Assembly (NCBI GenBank): GCA_032209605.1
Contig: JASFXZ010000013.1
Span: forward strand, 7,339,401-7,403,400
DNA length: 64,000 nucleotides
Direction: 5' to 3'
DNA from: Mactromeris polynyma
Lineage: Eukaryota; Mollusca; Bivalvia; Venerida; Mactridae
Below the pieces are notes generated by a model that searched no databases, was not told the origin of the DNA, and was given only the letters and a program-made list of their open reading frames with translations. Made by a program: the position numbers and the translations under genes. Shown here one piece after another: positions 12,222-23,800 of this stretch. Each line of letters begins with the position of its first letter. The first letter of the stretch is position 1.

Positions 12222-12845
12222 ACAGTAAAACGTCAATAATACGACCACATTTGAGACCCTTGAAAACCTGTCTTCTTATTGATCAGGGATGCCAACAGTG
12301 AAGTGCGAAAAAAGAGGAAAAGTTTGCCGAGGGTCAAGGAGGCCTCGTATGTGGGGGACCAGGGGCGAAGTCCCCTGAAGAAAATGCATTTTGGGCAGTT
12401 TTGCATCATTTTGGAAGGCTTTCCTTGACGCTTTTGCTGTAAAACAGAGAGAATACGTAACTACGGGGAACGCCACATACACAAGACAATACCTCCCCAC
12501 GCAGACCTCAGGAAAAACAACAATCCACAAAACATAACGCATCTAAGGAGGTCAAACGGTACACATATTAAGGAACAGAGGCACAAGGAACGGCCCAACA
12601 GACCATAAGAAATAATTAAGAGAATCAAAGTGGACAGTAAAAGTTGCATCTGATGTAAAAAAACCAATGTCATTCTGGTTTTGGCTGACAGCTTACTTTC
12701 AACTTTCATAAGTTATTCCATGCCCATCAATTTGATGTGGTATTAGTATTGAGGTTGAATAAAGAGCAAAACAGTGAAAATTGACTTACAAATTGTGTAA
12801 ATAATTTTGAGGTGGTCTTTATGTAAGTTTTACTGTATATTCAAT
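12222..12845. mobile_element. 'gaggttttactgta' MITE split by an about 430-bp insertion
   Basis: The left half 12222-12285 starts ACAGTAAAACGTCAATAATA. The right half, about 12720-12845, ends GGTGGTCTTTATGTAAGTTT then TACTGTA. The intervening CAGGGATGCCAACAGTGAAG-type sequence (about 12286-12715) is unrelated and less AT-rich. It holds two short minus-strand open frames without recognisable domains. Confidence 0.55.
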
Positions 12846-13780
12846 TGTACAATTATATAATGATATAAGTTAATCACTAAATGTTTGACATTACGCGAGT
12901 TAAACTAATTCCTATATGGACCAAAGTACGTATATTATGTAATCATTTAAAAGTATAATCATTGGCGAACAAATAGTTTTCTTAAAAAAAGCATATGCTT
13001 ACCGTGTCTGTTAATATCCTCTGATAAAGTTAATATGTTTCCATGTAACTACTGGCACCGTTCTGTGCAACTCCCCTATATTTTCTAGAAAAAAACTAAC
13101 GCGCATGCGCAAAGTGATACTAGTAACCACGTGACTTTCACCAAACTGTCAACACGCATTTCCAGGAAATAAGTACAACATCAAATACTAGCTATATTTC
13201 CATTTACGTTAATTCATATTACATAGAACTCTATATTTAATTGACAATATCACGCCATTATGGGATTTCCATCAGCGAGGAAATGCCCTTTGATTTAGTC
13301 AGACAACGACCGTGTATAAATATGTATGAAATCTGCAACAATTCTACGTCGCTCAGTTCTCCCAGAGGGCCAAGTAGGCCATACAGTTGCCTGAAGATCT
13401 GATATGCATAATGGATGCAATAACGATACTCCTGAACATTTATAACAATCAATGTAGCATTGAAAATCGATCATTATGTAAATTTTTCTGTCTGATAATT
13501 TACGAATGATGAGTATTTTGATTCCATTTTGAATGATTAAAAGGTTCGGTGAAAATAATATACGATACAATGACATTATGCCCGTTTGTTTGTTCATTTT
13601 GTTTACCTAATGATAAATATAGTTCAATCGTCAACACATCAATACATATTAGGGATGTCAACGAATGACACTTTTGGTATTCGAACATTCGACCTTCTTA
13701 TTTAATAATAATACATTTGAAATTCGAAGTTTAACTTTATGCTTATCAATGTTATGTTTTAAACGGTATACGGACAAAAT
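12846..13780. other. no recognisable feature
   Basis: AT-rich intergenic DNA. Short minus-strand frames at 13258-13688 overlap one another and have no splice support or known motif. Confidence 0.4.
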
Positions 13781-13796
13781 CCCCTCCGGAAAAAAT

Positions 13797-14330
13797 CCCC
13801 TTAGCTCATTTTGCACAAGGTGGACGAAATCCCCTTCATGAATTTTACAAGGTGGACAAAATCCCCTTCATGAATTTTACAAGGTGGACGAAATCCCCTT
13901 CATGAATTTTACAAGGTGGACAAAGTCCCCTTCATGAATTTTACAAGGTGGACAAAGTCCCCTTCATGAATTTTACAAGGTGGACAAATTCCCCTTCATG
14001 AATTTTACAAGGTGGACAAAGTCCCCTTCATGAATTTTACAAGGTGGACAAAGTCCCCTTCATGAATTGTACAAGGTGGACAAAATCCCCTTCATGAATT
14101 TTACAAGGTGGACAAAATCCCCTTCATGAATTTTACAAGGTGGACAAAATCCCCTTCATGAATTTTACAAGGTGGACAAAATCCCCTTCATGAATTTTAC
14201 AAGGTGGACAAAATCCCCATCATGAATTTTACAAGGTGGACAAAATCCCCTTCATGAATTTTACAAGGTGGACAAAGTCCCCTTCATGAATTTTACAAGG
14301 TGGACAAAATCCCCTTCATGAATTTTACAT
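13797..14330. repeat. 32-bp minisatellite, about 16-17 copies
   Basis: The unit reads GGTGGACAAAATCCCCTTCA then TGAATTTTACAA. Variants are mainly G/A changes in GGACAAAGTCCCC and GGACGAAATCCCC. The period is exactly 32 throughout. Confidence 0.95.
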
Positions 14331-15050
14331 GAACATTTTTAACATGGACAGTAAAACCAGGAAATATCAAGAACACTTAATTGGATTTACAGTTTGATGC
14401 ACGTCATTATTATATTTAGTATTGTATCACTTGTAAAATCATTTTTTTTTGTTAAAATATTTTCGTATGTTTGAAACTCACCAAGGGAAGTAACCGCTGT
14501 GTCGTATTTATGTATGTTTTTGTAAATATTTTTTTAATTTGCATGTTTGAAAACAGTGATTGGTCAGCTTTTCTATCAGGCTTCAGGCTAATGTTTTATC
14601 AAGAATCAAGTTGTTTAGTTATATTTATGTCATGTTTACCACATTGTATAGTATCTGGGTTTGAGTTTTATCGAAACGACTTTGTGTGTGTGTTTGAATT
14701 GGTAGCTAGGTTTCTCGAACCAAGGTTGACGCTTAACAAAAATAAAAAAAGTGTAATGTATTGAAATAATTATGTACAAATACGGAACACTGTGTTGGTG
14801 ATAATTGTCCATTTCCTGCGTTTGGCTAATTTATATAATAAGTTTGTATATAATTAACAACATGAAATGATACAATTAGAGGATAATAAATGTGTCAACG
14901 ATTGTGAAACGTTTACACGTATGAGAGATTATCAACTTGATTTAAATCTCCATGGTACTACTGTGACAGAGTATATCAGACAGGATACTGGCAGACTGAA
15001 CTTTATAATAGGAATTTATATGACATAATAAGCTAAATTGTCGTCACGAT
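14331..15050. other. no recognisable feature
   Basis: AT-rich DNA. The 97-codon open frame at 14471-14764 has no splice context or family signature and is not called. Confidence 0.4.
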
Positions 15051-15060
15051 CTCTCATCTT

Positions 15061-16250
15061 TTTCCCTTCTAGAGTTCTTCCCCTTTAACACTTCTAGTGT
15101 ACTCTCCCTTTATCCCTTCTAGAGTTCTTCCCCTTTAACACTTCTAGTGTACTCTCCCTTTATTCCTTCTAGAGTTCTTCCCCTTTATCCCTTCTAGTGT
15201 ACTCTCCCTTTATCCCTTCTAGAGTTCTTCCCCTTTAACACTTCTAGTGTACTCTCCCATTATCCCTTCTAGAGTTCTTCCCCTTTAACACTTCTAGTGT
15301 ACTCTCCCTTTATCCCTTCTAGAGTTCTTCCCCTTTAACACTTCTAGTGTACTCTCCCTTTATCCCTTCTAGAGTTCTTCCCCTTTAACACTTCTAGTGT
15401 ACTCTCCCTTTATCCCTTCTAGAATTCTTCCCCTTTAACACTTCTAGTGTACTCTCCCTTTATCCCTTCTAGAGTTCTTCCCCTTTAACATTTCTAGTGT
15501 ACTCTCCCTTTATCCCTTCTAGAGTTCTTCCCCTTTAACACTTCTAGTGTACTCTCCCTTTATCCCTTCTAGAGTTCTTCCCCTTTAACACTTCTAGTGT
15601 ACTCTCCCTTTATCCCTTCTAGAATTCTTCCCCTTTAACACTTATAGTGTACTCTCCCTTTATCCCTTCTAGAATTCTTCCCCTTTAACACTTATAGTGT
15701 ACTCTCCCTTTATCCCTTCTAGAGTTCTTCCCCTTTAACACTTATAGTGTACTCTCCCTTTATCCCTTCTAGAATTCTTCCCCTTTAACACTTCTAGTGT
15801 ACTCTCCCTTTATTCCTTCTAGAGTTCTTCCCCTTTAACACTTCTAGAATTCTTCCCCTTTAACACTTCTAGTGTACTCTCCCTTTATCCCTTCTAGAGT
15901 TCTTCCCCTTTAACACTTCTAGTGTTCTCTCCCTTTATCCCTTCTAGAATTCTTCCCCTTTAACACTTCTAGTGTACTCTCCCTTTATCCCTTCTAGAGT
16001 TCTTCCCCTTTAACACATCTAGAGTTCTTCCCCTTTAACACTTATAGTGTACTCTCCCTTTATCCCTTCTAGAGTTCTTCCCCTTTAACACTTCTAGTGT
16101 TCTCTCCCTTTATCCCTTCTAGAATTCTTCCCCTTTAACACTTCTAGTGTACTCTCCCTTTTTCCCTTCTAGAGTTCTTCCCCTTTTACACTTCTAGAAT
16201 TCTTCCCCTTTATTCCCTTCTAGAGTTCTCTCCCTTTATCCCTTAATATA
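15061..16250. repeat. 50-bp compound minisatellite, about 23 copies
   Basis: The unit consists of two related half-units: CTTCTAGAGTTCTTCCCCTT(TAACA) and CTTCTAGTGTACTCTCCCTT(TATCC). Two places carry 25-bp partial units (about 15841 and 16019). The words match the inverted-repeat ends of the MITE family at 16690, 22040, 47495 and 59580, which suggests the array grew from such an end. Confidence 0.95.
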
Positions 16251-16280
16251 TAGGTTAAATTTACACGAAAATGACGTTAG

Positions 16281-16351
16281 GTCGCTGTGGTGTAGTGGTT
16301 AGCATAACGGACCGGCAATCCGGAGATTTGGTTCGAGTCACAGTAGTGACA
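16281..16351 (+). pseudogene. tRNA-like sequence, probably pseudogene (Ala GGC-like)
   Basis: GTCGCTG pairs with TAGTGAC as a 7-bp acceptor stem with two G-T pairs. The D-arm GTGTAGTGGTTAGCAT and anticodon arm CGGA-CCGGCAA-TCCG are recognisable, and a B box GGTTCGAGTC is present. The T stem pairs poorly and position 33 is C rather than T, so a working tRNA is unlikely. No SINE body follows. Confidence 0.45.
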
Positions 16352-16684
16352 TTGACCGATTTTTCGTGTTCCTCAAAACATGACTTTATTATAAAAGAAA
16401 TACAACAGTGGTATTATTTTGTTAGCAATTTAATTCTGTAAAATAAAATGTAAATCTATCACAGAGAAAATAACACAGGTCACAAATCCCCACACTGACA
16501 TATTAATATTGGTTATACAGTTCTACATCAATGTGGTATCTGGAGCCAATCCCAGGTGGTATATACACACAGATCTAAATGTTATGAATATCATACATAC
16601 AAATATACTGAGGATTTGGTGAAAATCTATTGTAACTTAGATTTGCAAAACAGACAAAAGCAACAGTTTTGCCCTAAACCACAG

Positions 16685-17000
16685 GAGATTGTCACAAGTT
16701 CTCTCCCTTTATCCCTTCTATATATATCAACGAGGATTTTGACATTTGCGCATTTCTGAAGAGAACTTCACCAATTCTTGACGGATTTTCATTTAGGTGT
16801 CGTTTGAAAGATAAATTATTCATGCTCAATATTTCTTGTATTTTATGGATCTGTTTTGATTTTTGAAGCACGATTTCGGCTGCAGAAAGAGGTCATGTTT
16901 GAAAAGTATTAGATTCCTTGCACTATGTACACATATACTATGTATATATAAGGGGGAGAACTCTAGATGGGGATAAAGGGAGAGAACTCACGCCAATTTC
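16685..17000. mobile_element. MITE with 'acaggagattgtca..gttctctccctttatcccttct' ends
   Basis: The left end ACAGGAGATTGTCACAAGTT starts near 16681. The right end is GGATAAAGGGAGAGAACTCA at about 16972-16991. The interior (16735-16920) matches 47560-47780 in reverse orientation, showing both are copies of one element. Confidence 0.65.
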
Positions 17001-18340
17001 CAGTGCTTTCAGGTTCTGTAACTCAAGACTGATCTCCACGCTCAAACGTTATTTTTCTTTAAATGCCTTCGAGTAATTTCAGGATTAAGTTCAATATGAG
17101 TTAAGTGTTTATTCACAATTAGTAGAGATTAAAAATCAGTTTTGAGCATGGAGGCTAACCTCAAACTTTAAGGTTTAGGTAAAACATGACATTATACATA
17201 AATGATGTCAGGTGACTAGCAACGTGTTGGACGGATGCACAATGGTTCAATCAAAACCAAAAACTGAAATAAACTTAAGAATACAAAATGAACTAAAAAT
17301 GACTTTGGATGTACATGTGTATAGCGTTCAGTCAAAATGTCACAGAGAACATGTCCGCCACTCAGGGTTGGAATCAATGACCTCAATATTTAGCGCCAAA
17401 CCGACCAAGCTATCTGAGCTAGGAACCAATCACACCAGGGTTATAATACTGCTTCTGTTAGCCAAATAAGTATCAAATTACTTACCAATTATTATCAAAC
17501 TTCTATCAAATTAATGAGGAACCACGCCACAAATTACAACGAATAATTCAGTGAAAAAGGTAACCATGGCAATGGTTTCATCATCAATATATAACCACAG
17601 ACACATTACATGACATGGATCAACAAAATATCCACTTATTACCTTTAAAGTCATACATTTTAAGTCAAAGAGCAAAAATCTGTTATTACTAAAATATGCT
17701 AAGCCTATATGAGTCCATAGACAGGTCTTAAATCACAATCCTCTGATTGGCTGGTTCTAAGTGCACTCAGAAAATCGACCAATGGCGAGACTGCATTTTG
17801 AGACTAGTCTCATATATCATTTTTGTGTCCACAATGTCCATTGGTCAATATTTTGCAAAACATGTTTTCATTGGCTGGCCACCCAAAAGTATGTTTACAA
17901 ATTATTATTTCAAAAACATTTAAGCAACTGTATTTATGCATACCTAATAACACCACAATAGTTTTCTCCTAGTAATCTAAATAGCAAGATTAACACCGAG
18001 AATAAAAATGACATAATTATATAATGATACAATAATTAACTATATTAACACGGCACGGGATCAGTGAATCAGTTAACCAACATTTCCCATGGTATTAAAA
18101 CTACACAGCTGATCACAAACATACAAATACGAGCCAGTAGTCTCGTCCGTACTTTTTAACTTATCTGGGACTGAAATTTGGTCAAATTCCCCTCACTTGA
18201 ACATTGTACATTTTATCCCTATTCTATACTAAGTTCCCTTCATACAGGAAACTATTTGGATAAATTTGGCCGTTTTTCTTCTGATTCAGATCATGTTTAA
18301 AATGACTGCATTTGGAATAAAATATAAATTACTAGTTTAA
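17001..18340. other. no supportable gene; one copy of the 'accaat..aaggctgca' repeat
   Basis: 17735-17880 contains the dispersed family marked by 'ttggctggtt', 'gaccaatggc', 'ctgcattttgagactagtctc'. 17560-17573 (GTAACCATGGCAAT) resembles an X-box but no start codon is nearby. Otherwise nothing is recognised. Confidence 0.5.
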
Positions 18341-18359
18341 TAAGCTTACTGATCTCATA

Positions 18360-19770
18360 AAAATATTAGTAAGCTTACAAACAGTTCACTAAGCTTGCAA
18401 ATAGTTTACTAAGCTTACAAATAGTTTACTAAGCTTACAAATAGTTTACTAAGCTTACAAATAGTTTACTAAGCTTACAAATAGTTTACTAAGCTTACAA
18501 ATAGTTTACTAAGCTTACAATAGTTTACTAAGCTTACAAATAGTTTACTAAGCTTACAAATAGTTTACTAAGCTTACAAATAGTTTACTAAGCTTACAAA
18601 TAGTTTACTAAGCTTACAAATAGTTTACTAAGCTTACAAATAGTTTACTAAGCTTACAAATAGTTTACTAAGCTTACAAATAGTTTACTAAGCTTACAAA
18701 TAGTTTACTAAGCTTACAAATAGTTTACTAAGCTTACAAATAGTTTACTAAGCTTACAAATAGTTTACTAAGCTTGCAGATAGTTTACTAAGCTTGCAGA
18801 TAGTTTACTAAGCTTACAAATAGTTTACTAAGCTTACAAATAGTTTACTAAGCTTACAAATAGTTTACTAAGCTTACAAATAGTTTACTAAGCTTACAAA
18901 TAGTTTACTAAGCTTACAAATAGTTTACTAAGCTTACAAATAGTTTACTAAGCTTACAAATAGTTTACTAAGCTTACAAATAGTTTACTAAGCTTACAAA
19001 TAGTTTACTAAGCTTGCAGATAGTTTACTAAGCTTACAAATAGTTTACTAAGCTTACAAATAGTTTACTAAGCTTGCAGATAGTTTACTAAGCTTACAAA
19101 TAGTTTACTAAGCTTACAAATAGTTTACTAAGCTTACAAATAGTTCAATAAGCTTACAAATAGTTTACTAAGCTTACAAATAGTTTACTAAGCTTACAAA
19201 TAGTTTACTAAGCTTACAAATAGTTTACTAAGCTTACAAATAGTTTACTAAGCTTACAAATAGTTTACTAAGCTTACAAATAGTTTAATAAGCTTACAAA
19301 TAGTTTACTAAGCTTACAAATAGTTTACTAAGCTTACAAATAGTTTACTAAGCTTACAAATAGTTTACTAAGCTTACAAATAGTTTACTAAGCTTACAAA
19401 TAGTTTACTAAGCTTACAAATAGTTTACTAAGCTTGCAGATAGTTTACTAAGCTTACAAATAGTTTACTAAGCTTACAAATAGTTTACTAAGCTTGCAGA
19501 TAGTTTACTAAGCTTACAAATAGTTTACTAAGCTTACAAATAGTTTACTAAGCTTACAAATAGTTCAATAAGCTTACAGATAGTTTACTAAGCTTACAAT
19601 CAATTTACTAAGCTTACAAACAGTTTACTAAGCTCACAGACAGTTTACTTAGCTCACAAAAATTTACTAAGCTTACAAACAGTATATTAAGCTTACAAAC
19701 AGTTTACTAAGCTTTTAATTTATTTACTGAGCTTACCAATTATTTACTAAGCTCACAAATCGTTAAATAC
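18360..19770. repeat. 20-bp satellite, about 70 copies, each with AAGCTT
   Basis: The unit is TAGTTTACTAAGCTTACAAA. It is almost perfectly homogeneous from about 18400 to 19590 and degenerates at both ends. The main variant, AAGCTTGCAGA, recurs in spaced copies (about 18775, 18795, 19015, 19075, 19435, 19495), giving a higher-order pattern. One copy near 18521 lacks a base. Confidence 0.97.
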
Positions 19771-20880
19771 GCTAACGAAGAATTTACAAAAAGCTAAAAC
19801 AAGCAACAACAGATCAATGACTCCTAAAATAAATAAGGAAACAAAAATTGTAAACAATTTCTCCTATAAGTAAAATTGAGAAAAAAAGGTAAAAAATAAA
19901 TTACATACAAAATAAATACGCAAGGACGGTAGACAGACCTGTTGGCAGCAAACAAGGAACATTTTCTAACTACTGTGAAACTATCAACGATACTGTACAT
20001 AGTTTACATAGCATTATGTCTCCTAGTCGTGCCTCAGTATAGATGAAGACCTTTATAAAGGTTGTAAGTCAGCAAATACAGGGTTTTAAGGCAATTTCTG
20101 TAAAAATGTAGAGCTAATAAAGGCTAATTTTGACCATGAACTTTGATGGATCAACGTGACTGAGATAGGCTGGCAGTGCACCCACAGCCACGCAGTTGAC
20201 TGGATCCTGCCTGGGCAATCACAGACTGCCTTCACAAATTCTCAAGATGATATATGCATGTAGTATAATAAGGCTGCAGCTCTCACAATCGATTAGTATA
20301 ATATCAATTTAATATTCATTGCTTCCAAATAGTCGAAGCAACAACTCAAAATTCAAGCTTCTGATTGGATAGGTATGAGCACCATTAAAAATTGACCAAT
20401 AACAAGGCTGCATTCTGAGATTGGCCTCAAAACTCTTATGTTAGTAAAGATACCAAACACTGTAAACATTTATAAATGCAACACAGAGACATTCAATCTA
20501 TGAAAATATACTGTACTACAGGCCTTTATAAATTGATTATAAGATTATCTCCCTTTCCTATCAGGTTATCTCCCTTCCTATAAGATGATCTCCCTTTTTT
20601 ACAAGATTATCTCCCTTTTATTACCTCCCTTTTTTACAAGATTATCTCCCTTTCCTATCAGGTTATCTCCCTTCCTGTAAGATGATCTCCCTTTTTTACA
20701 AGATTATCTCCCTTTCCTATAAGATTACCTCCCTTTTTTACAAGATTATCTCCCTTTCCTATAAGATTATCTCCTTTTTCTTACAATATTATCTCCAATA
20801 TGATAATCAAGTAAATAATTTATGAAGGCCGTATCTACATAACTTTGATATTTAATATAATGTCAGTTCGTATAACTTCA
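19771..20880. other. CCDC34 downstream flank with 'accaat' repeat and short array
   Basis: 20345-20440 is a copy of the 'accaataacaaggctgcattctgaga' dispersed family. 20540-20800 is a loose array of AGATTATCTCCCTTTCCTAT-like units (about 21 bp, about 11 copies). The last CCDC34 exon ends at 20881. Confidence 0.6.
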
Positions 20881-23800
20881 TCATCTATATTTGTCCGGGT
20901 TCCAAGCTCGTTTTGGGCGTGGCTTATTTTGCTTTTTTCTCTTTTCTGAAGCTGGGCGTGGTATGTGTATTGGTTGCCATGGCATTGGATTGTAAAATGT
21001 AGTAACTGGGTATGCGCTAGTGTCATGGTAACCTGAAATGATAAAATAATATATATATAAATTTCCGTATTTATGAAAACAATGGCGGTTATCAATCCAA
21101 AAATAAACTACTACTGAAGTTATATAATAGACATACATAGTTCATGTTGAGAGGACAAATCTCTACTTATGCCAAATAAAAATAAATTTGTTTCTGACTA
21201 TTGTATAATTTTATTGACCAGTCAAAATTTGCATATCTTCATGGTCAATGCACATGATAAATAAGTCTTTATCGTAAGTAGCCTGATTACTAATTTATAG
21301 CGTGCATTGACCATGAAGATATGCAAATTTTGACAGGTCAATAAAATTATACAATACAAGCGGGGGGGGAAAAAGAAGGGTAAATTCTTTTCTAAGTCAG
21401 GTATACATTGAAAATTACTCCCCAGTGTTTATTCTAAGCCTTACAGTAAAACCTCAATAATAAAAACAGGTCGTCTGATTGAGGTGGTCTTAGTATTGAG
21501 GTTGAATAAAGAGTAAAACAGTGAAAATGGACTTGAACATTGTGTTCTTAATGTTTAGGTGGTCTTATTATTAAGATGGTCTTTAAGTGATGTTTTATTG
21601 TATCTGTATTGTTTGGGTAAACTTTGAATTGGATACATTTTTAAAGTCATAAAACAATTGGGATCAAGTGTCGGTACAAACGTTTTAAATTTGAGCTGAT
21701 CAGACAGGCAACTTGGTGGTTTAGTACAGTAGGTGTAAAGCCTATGAATACCTTGCTTGCTGAACATAATATTTTGTTTCAACATGGATTGTTTAGCAAT
21801 AAATATGGGTAAAAAGTTTGATTGCAAGATGAACACTGACATAGAGTATATAGACACTTAATCTGGGTATTATGGCTAAAGCTGCCCACCATACTTTACA
21901 ATCTCATCAACACAAACTTTGTTATAACAACCTTAGTGATGATAAAATCTACCTACTTTTATATCAATTTATTTAACTAGAAAACTTGAAAGTGAGTGAT
22001 CAGGTCAACATTTACACTTCTCTTAGACATATACTACCCCACAGGAGATTGTCACAAGTTCTCTCCCTTTATCACTTCAAGAGTTTTCTCCCTTTATCCC
22101 TTCTATAGTATATCACTATAGTATAAGAAGTCTAATCCTTAAGGGAAAGATAGCTAGAAGGGATAATGGGAGAGAACTCTTAGAAGGGATAATGGGAAAG
22201 AACTCTTAGAAGGGATAATGGGAAAGAACTCTTAGAAGGGATAATGGGAAAGAACTCTTAGAAGGGATGAAGGGAGAGAACTCATGACAATCTCCTATGT
22301 ATTAACTATCTTACACTTGTTTTAAAAATGGAAAACAATACGGAACATGGAGGATCAACATTCACACATAACTTCCATAGACAGATCAAGACAGAAGGGA
22401 GCTGGCCCATACGGGCGGGGGACATAAAACAATACAGAAATTCCCATACAAAATAACCTTTAAATTCCTTTACAAACAATTCTATTTACATAATACACAC
22501 CAGTATTTGTAGCAATGTAAGTTGTTTAACTGACAACAGCATGAAGTTACCAGATATTGACTGATCAAACTATTGATTATCAAAATGAATTCACTCTCAT
22601 GTTGGGTTGAAAATAATTGATTCTCTGAGTGCAATGTGGACAGTTCTTCACACAGTTCCATAAACTTGACAATTTATTTATGTTTCATTGATACGAAACA
22701 ACAAGTATCCCTTTATACACAGATATCCATCTACAAAAAAAACACAACTACACGCACAAATTGTGTATGTCGCGAGAAAAATATATATGCAGTATAACCT
22801 CTCGAGAGCGGACCTCTCTTGAGCAACAACCTCGCCAGAGCGGACCTCTCTTGAGCAACAACCTCTCTTCAACAACAGTATCAAATTTTCCTGTAGTAAG
22901 AATTTACAATTAACATCATAAATTTTCCCTTGAGTAAAAATTTACCATTAATGTAACCTTTCTAGAGAAACAACCTCTTTTAAACAAAATTATATTTTTT
23001 CATGAAGTAAGAGTTTAAAATTAATTAAAACCTCTCTTGAGCAACAATCTCTCTTTTTGATCAGATTTTACCATTTTATAGCAAAAATACATTTCTATAA
23101 TTTAGAGAAAAATTTAACCTTCAGCCATAATCCTAAGGGTCAAAATGTGGCCTTTTTGAAATTCGAGGGGTCAAAGGGTCAACTCTACGATCAAAAGGAA
23201 CCCCTGAAGAAGCAGTTACTGCTACAACAATTTGCACCAAATTGCACCAAATTGGCGATATACTGCAATAAATACAACAAAATGCACATTTCTATACTAT
23301 ACTTTATGGGTTTTTGCATTTTGTTTAAGTTACCAGTAATCTCTTAAATGAGGGCAAAATAAAAGCACTAAATGCAATTTGATACCAACATAATGACATT
23401 ACCATAACACAGAATTATACACCTGAAATTTTCATTCTATTTCATAAACACCCTGCAGATAAACTTGTATTTATCAATCAATTTGTGTGGACAGTTTTAC
23501 CTTCAGGGGTTTAATGTTGAATGAAGATAAATATTTGATTTTGATATTAAGCTAGAAGCTTTTAAAAAGCTTTACGCTTCGATAGCTCTCATTCAATTTA
23601 CCACTTTCAATGGCTACCTGGTTGCTATGATAAATAAACCCATGGAAACAAGTAAAAGCTGTCGGCAAATCCCGATCGTGTCAAAGTAAAACCGTTGTTT
23701 TCAGGAGAACTAACCCAGTAATTAGACACTACTGTAATCAATTGTTGGAGTAAAACTATACTGGATTTAAAACAAAAGGTATTTTATTGCTATCTCATAT

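Noticed and set aside
17560..17573. X-box-like GTAACCATGGCAAT
   Set aside because: Good motif, but it is 7 kb from the nearest start codon and 3 kb past the CCDC34 end, so it is probably chance.
20970..20985. GTTGCCATGGCATT, X-box-like
   Set aside because: It lies in the last CCDC34 exon and encodes the conserved NPMPWQP segment; codon content explains it.
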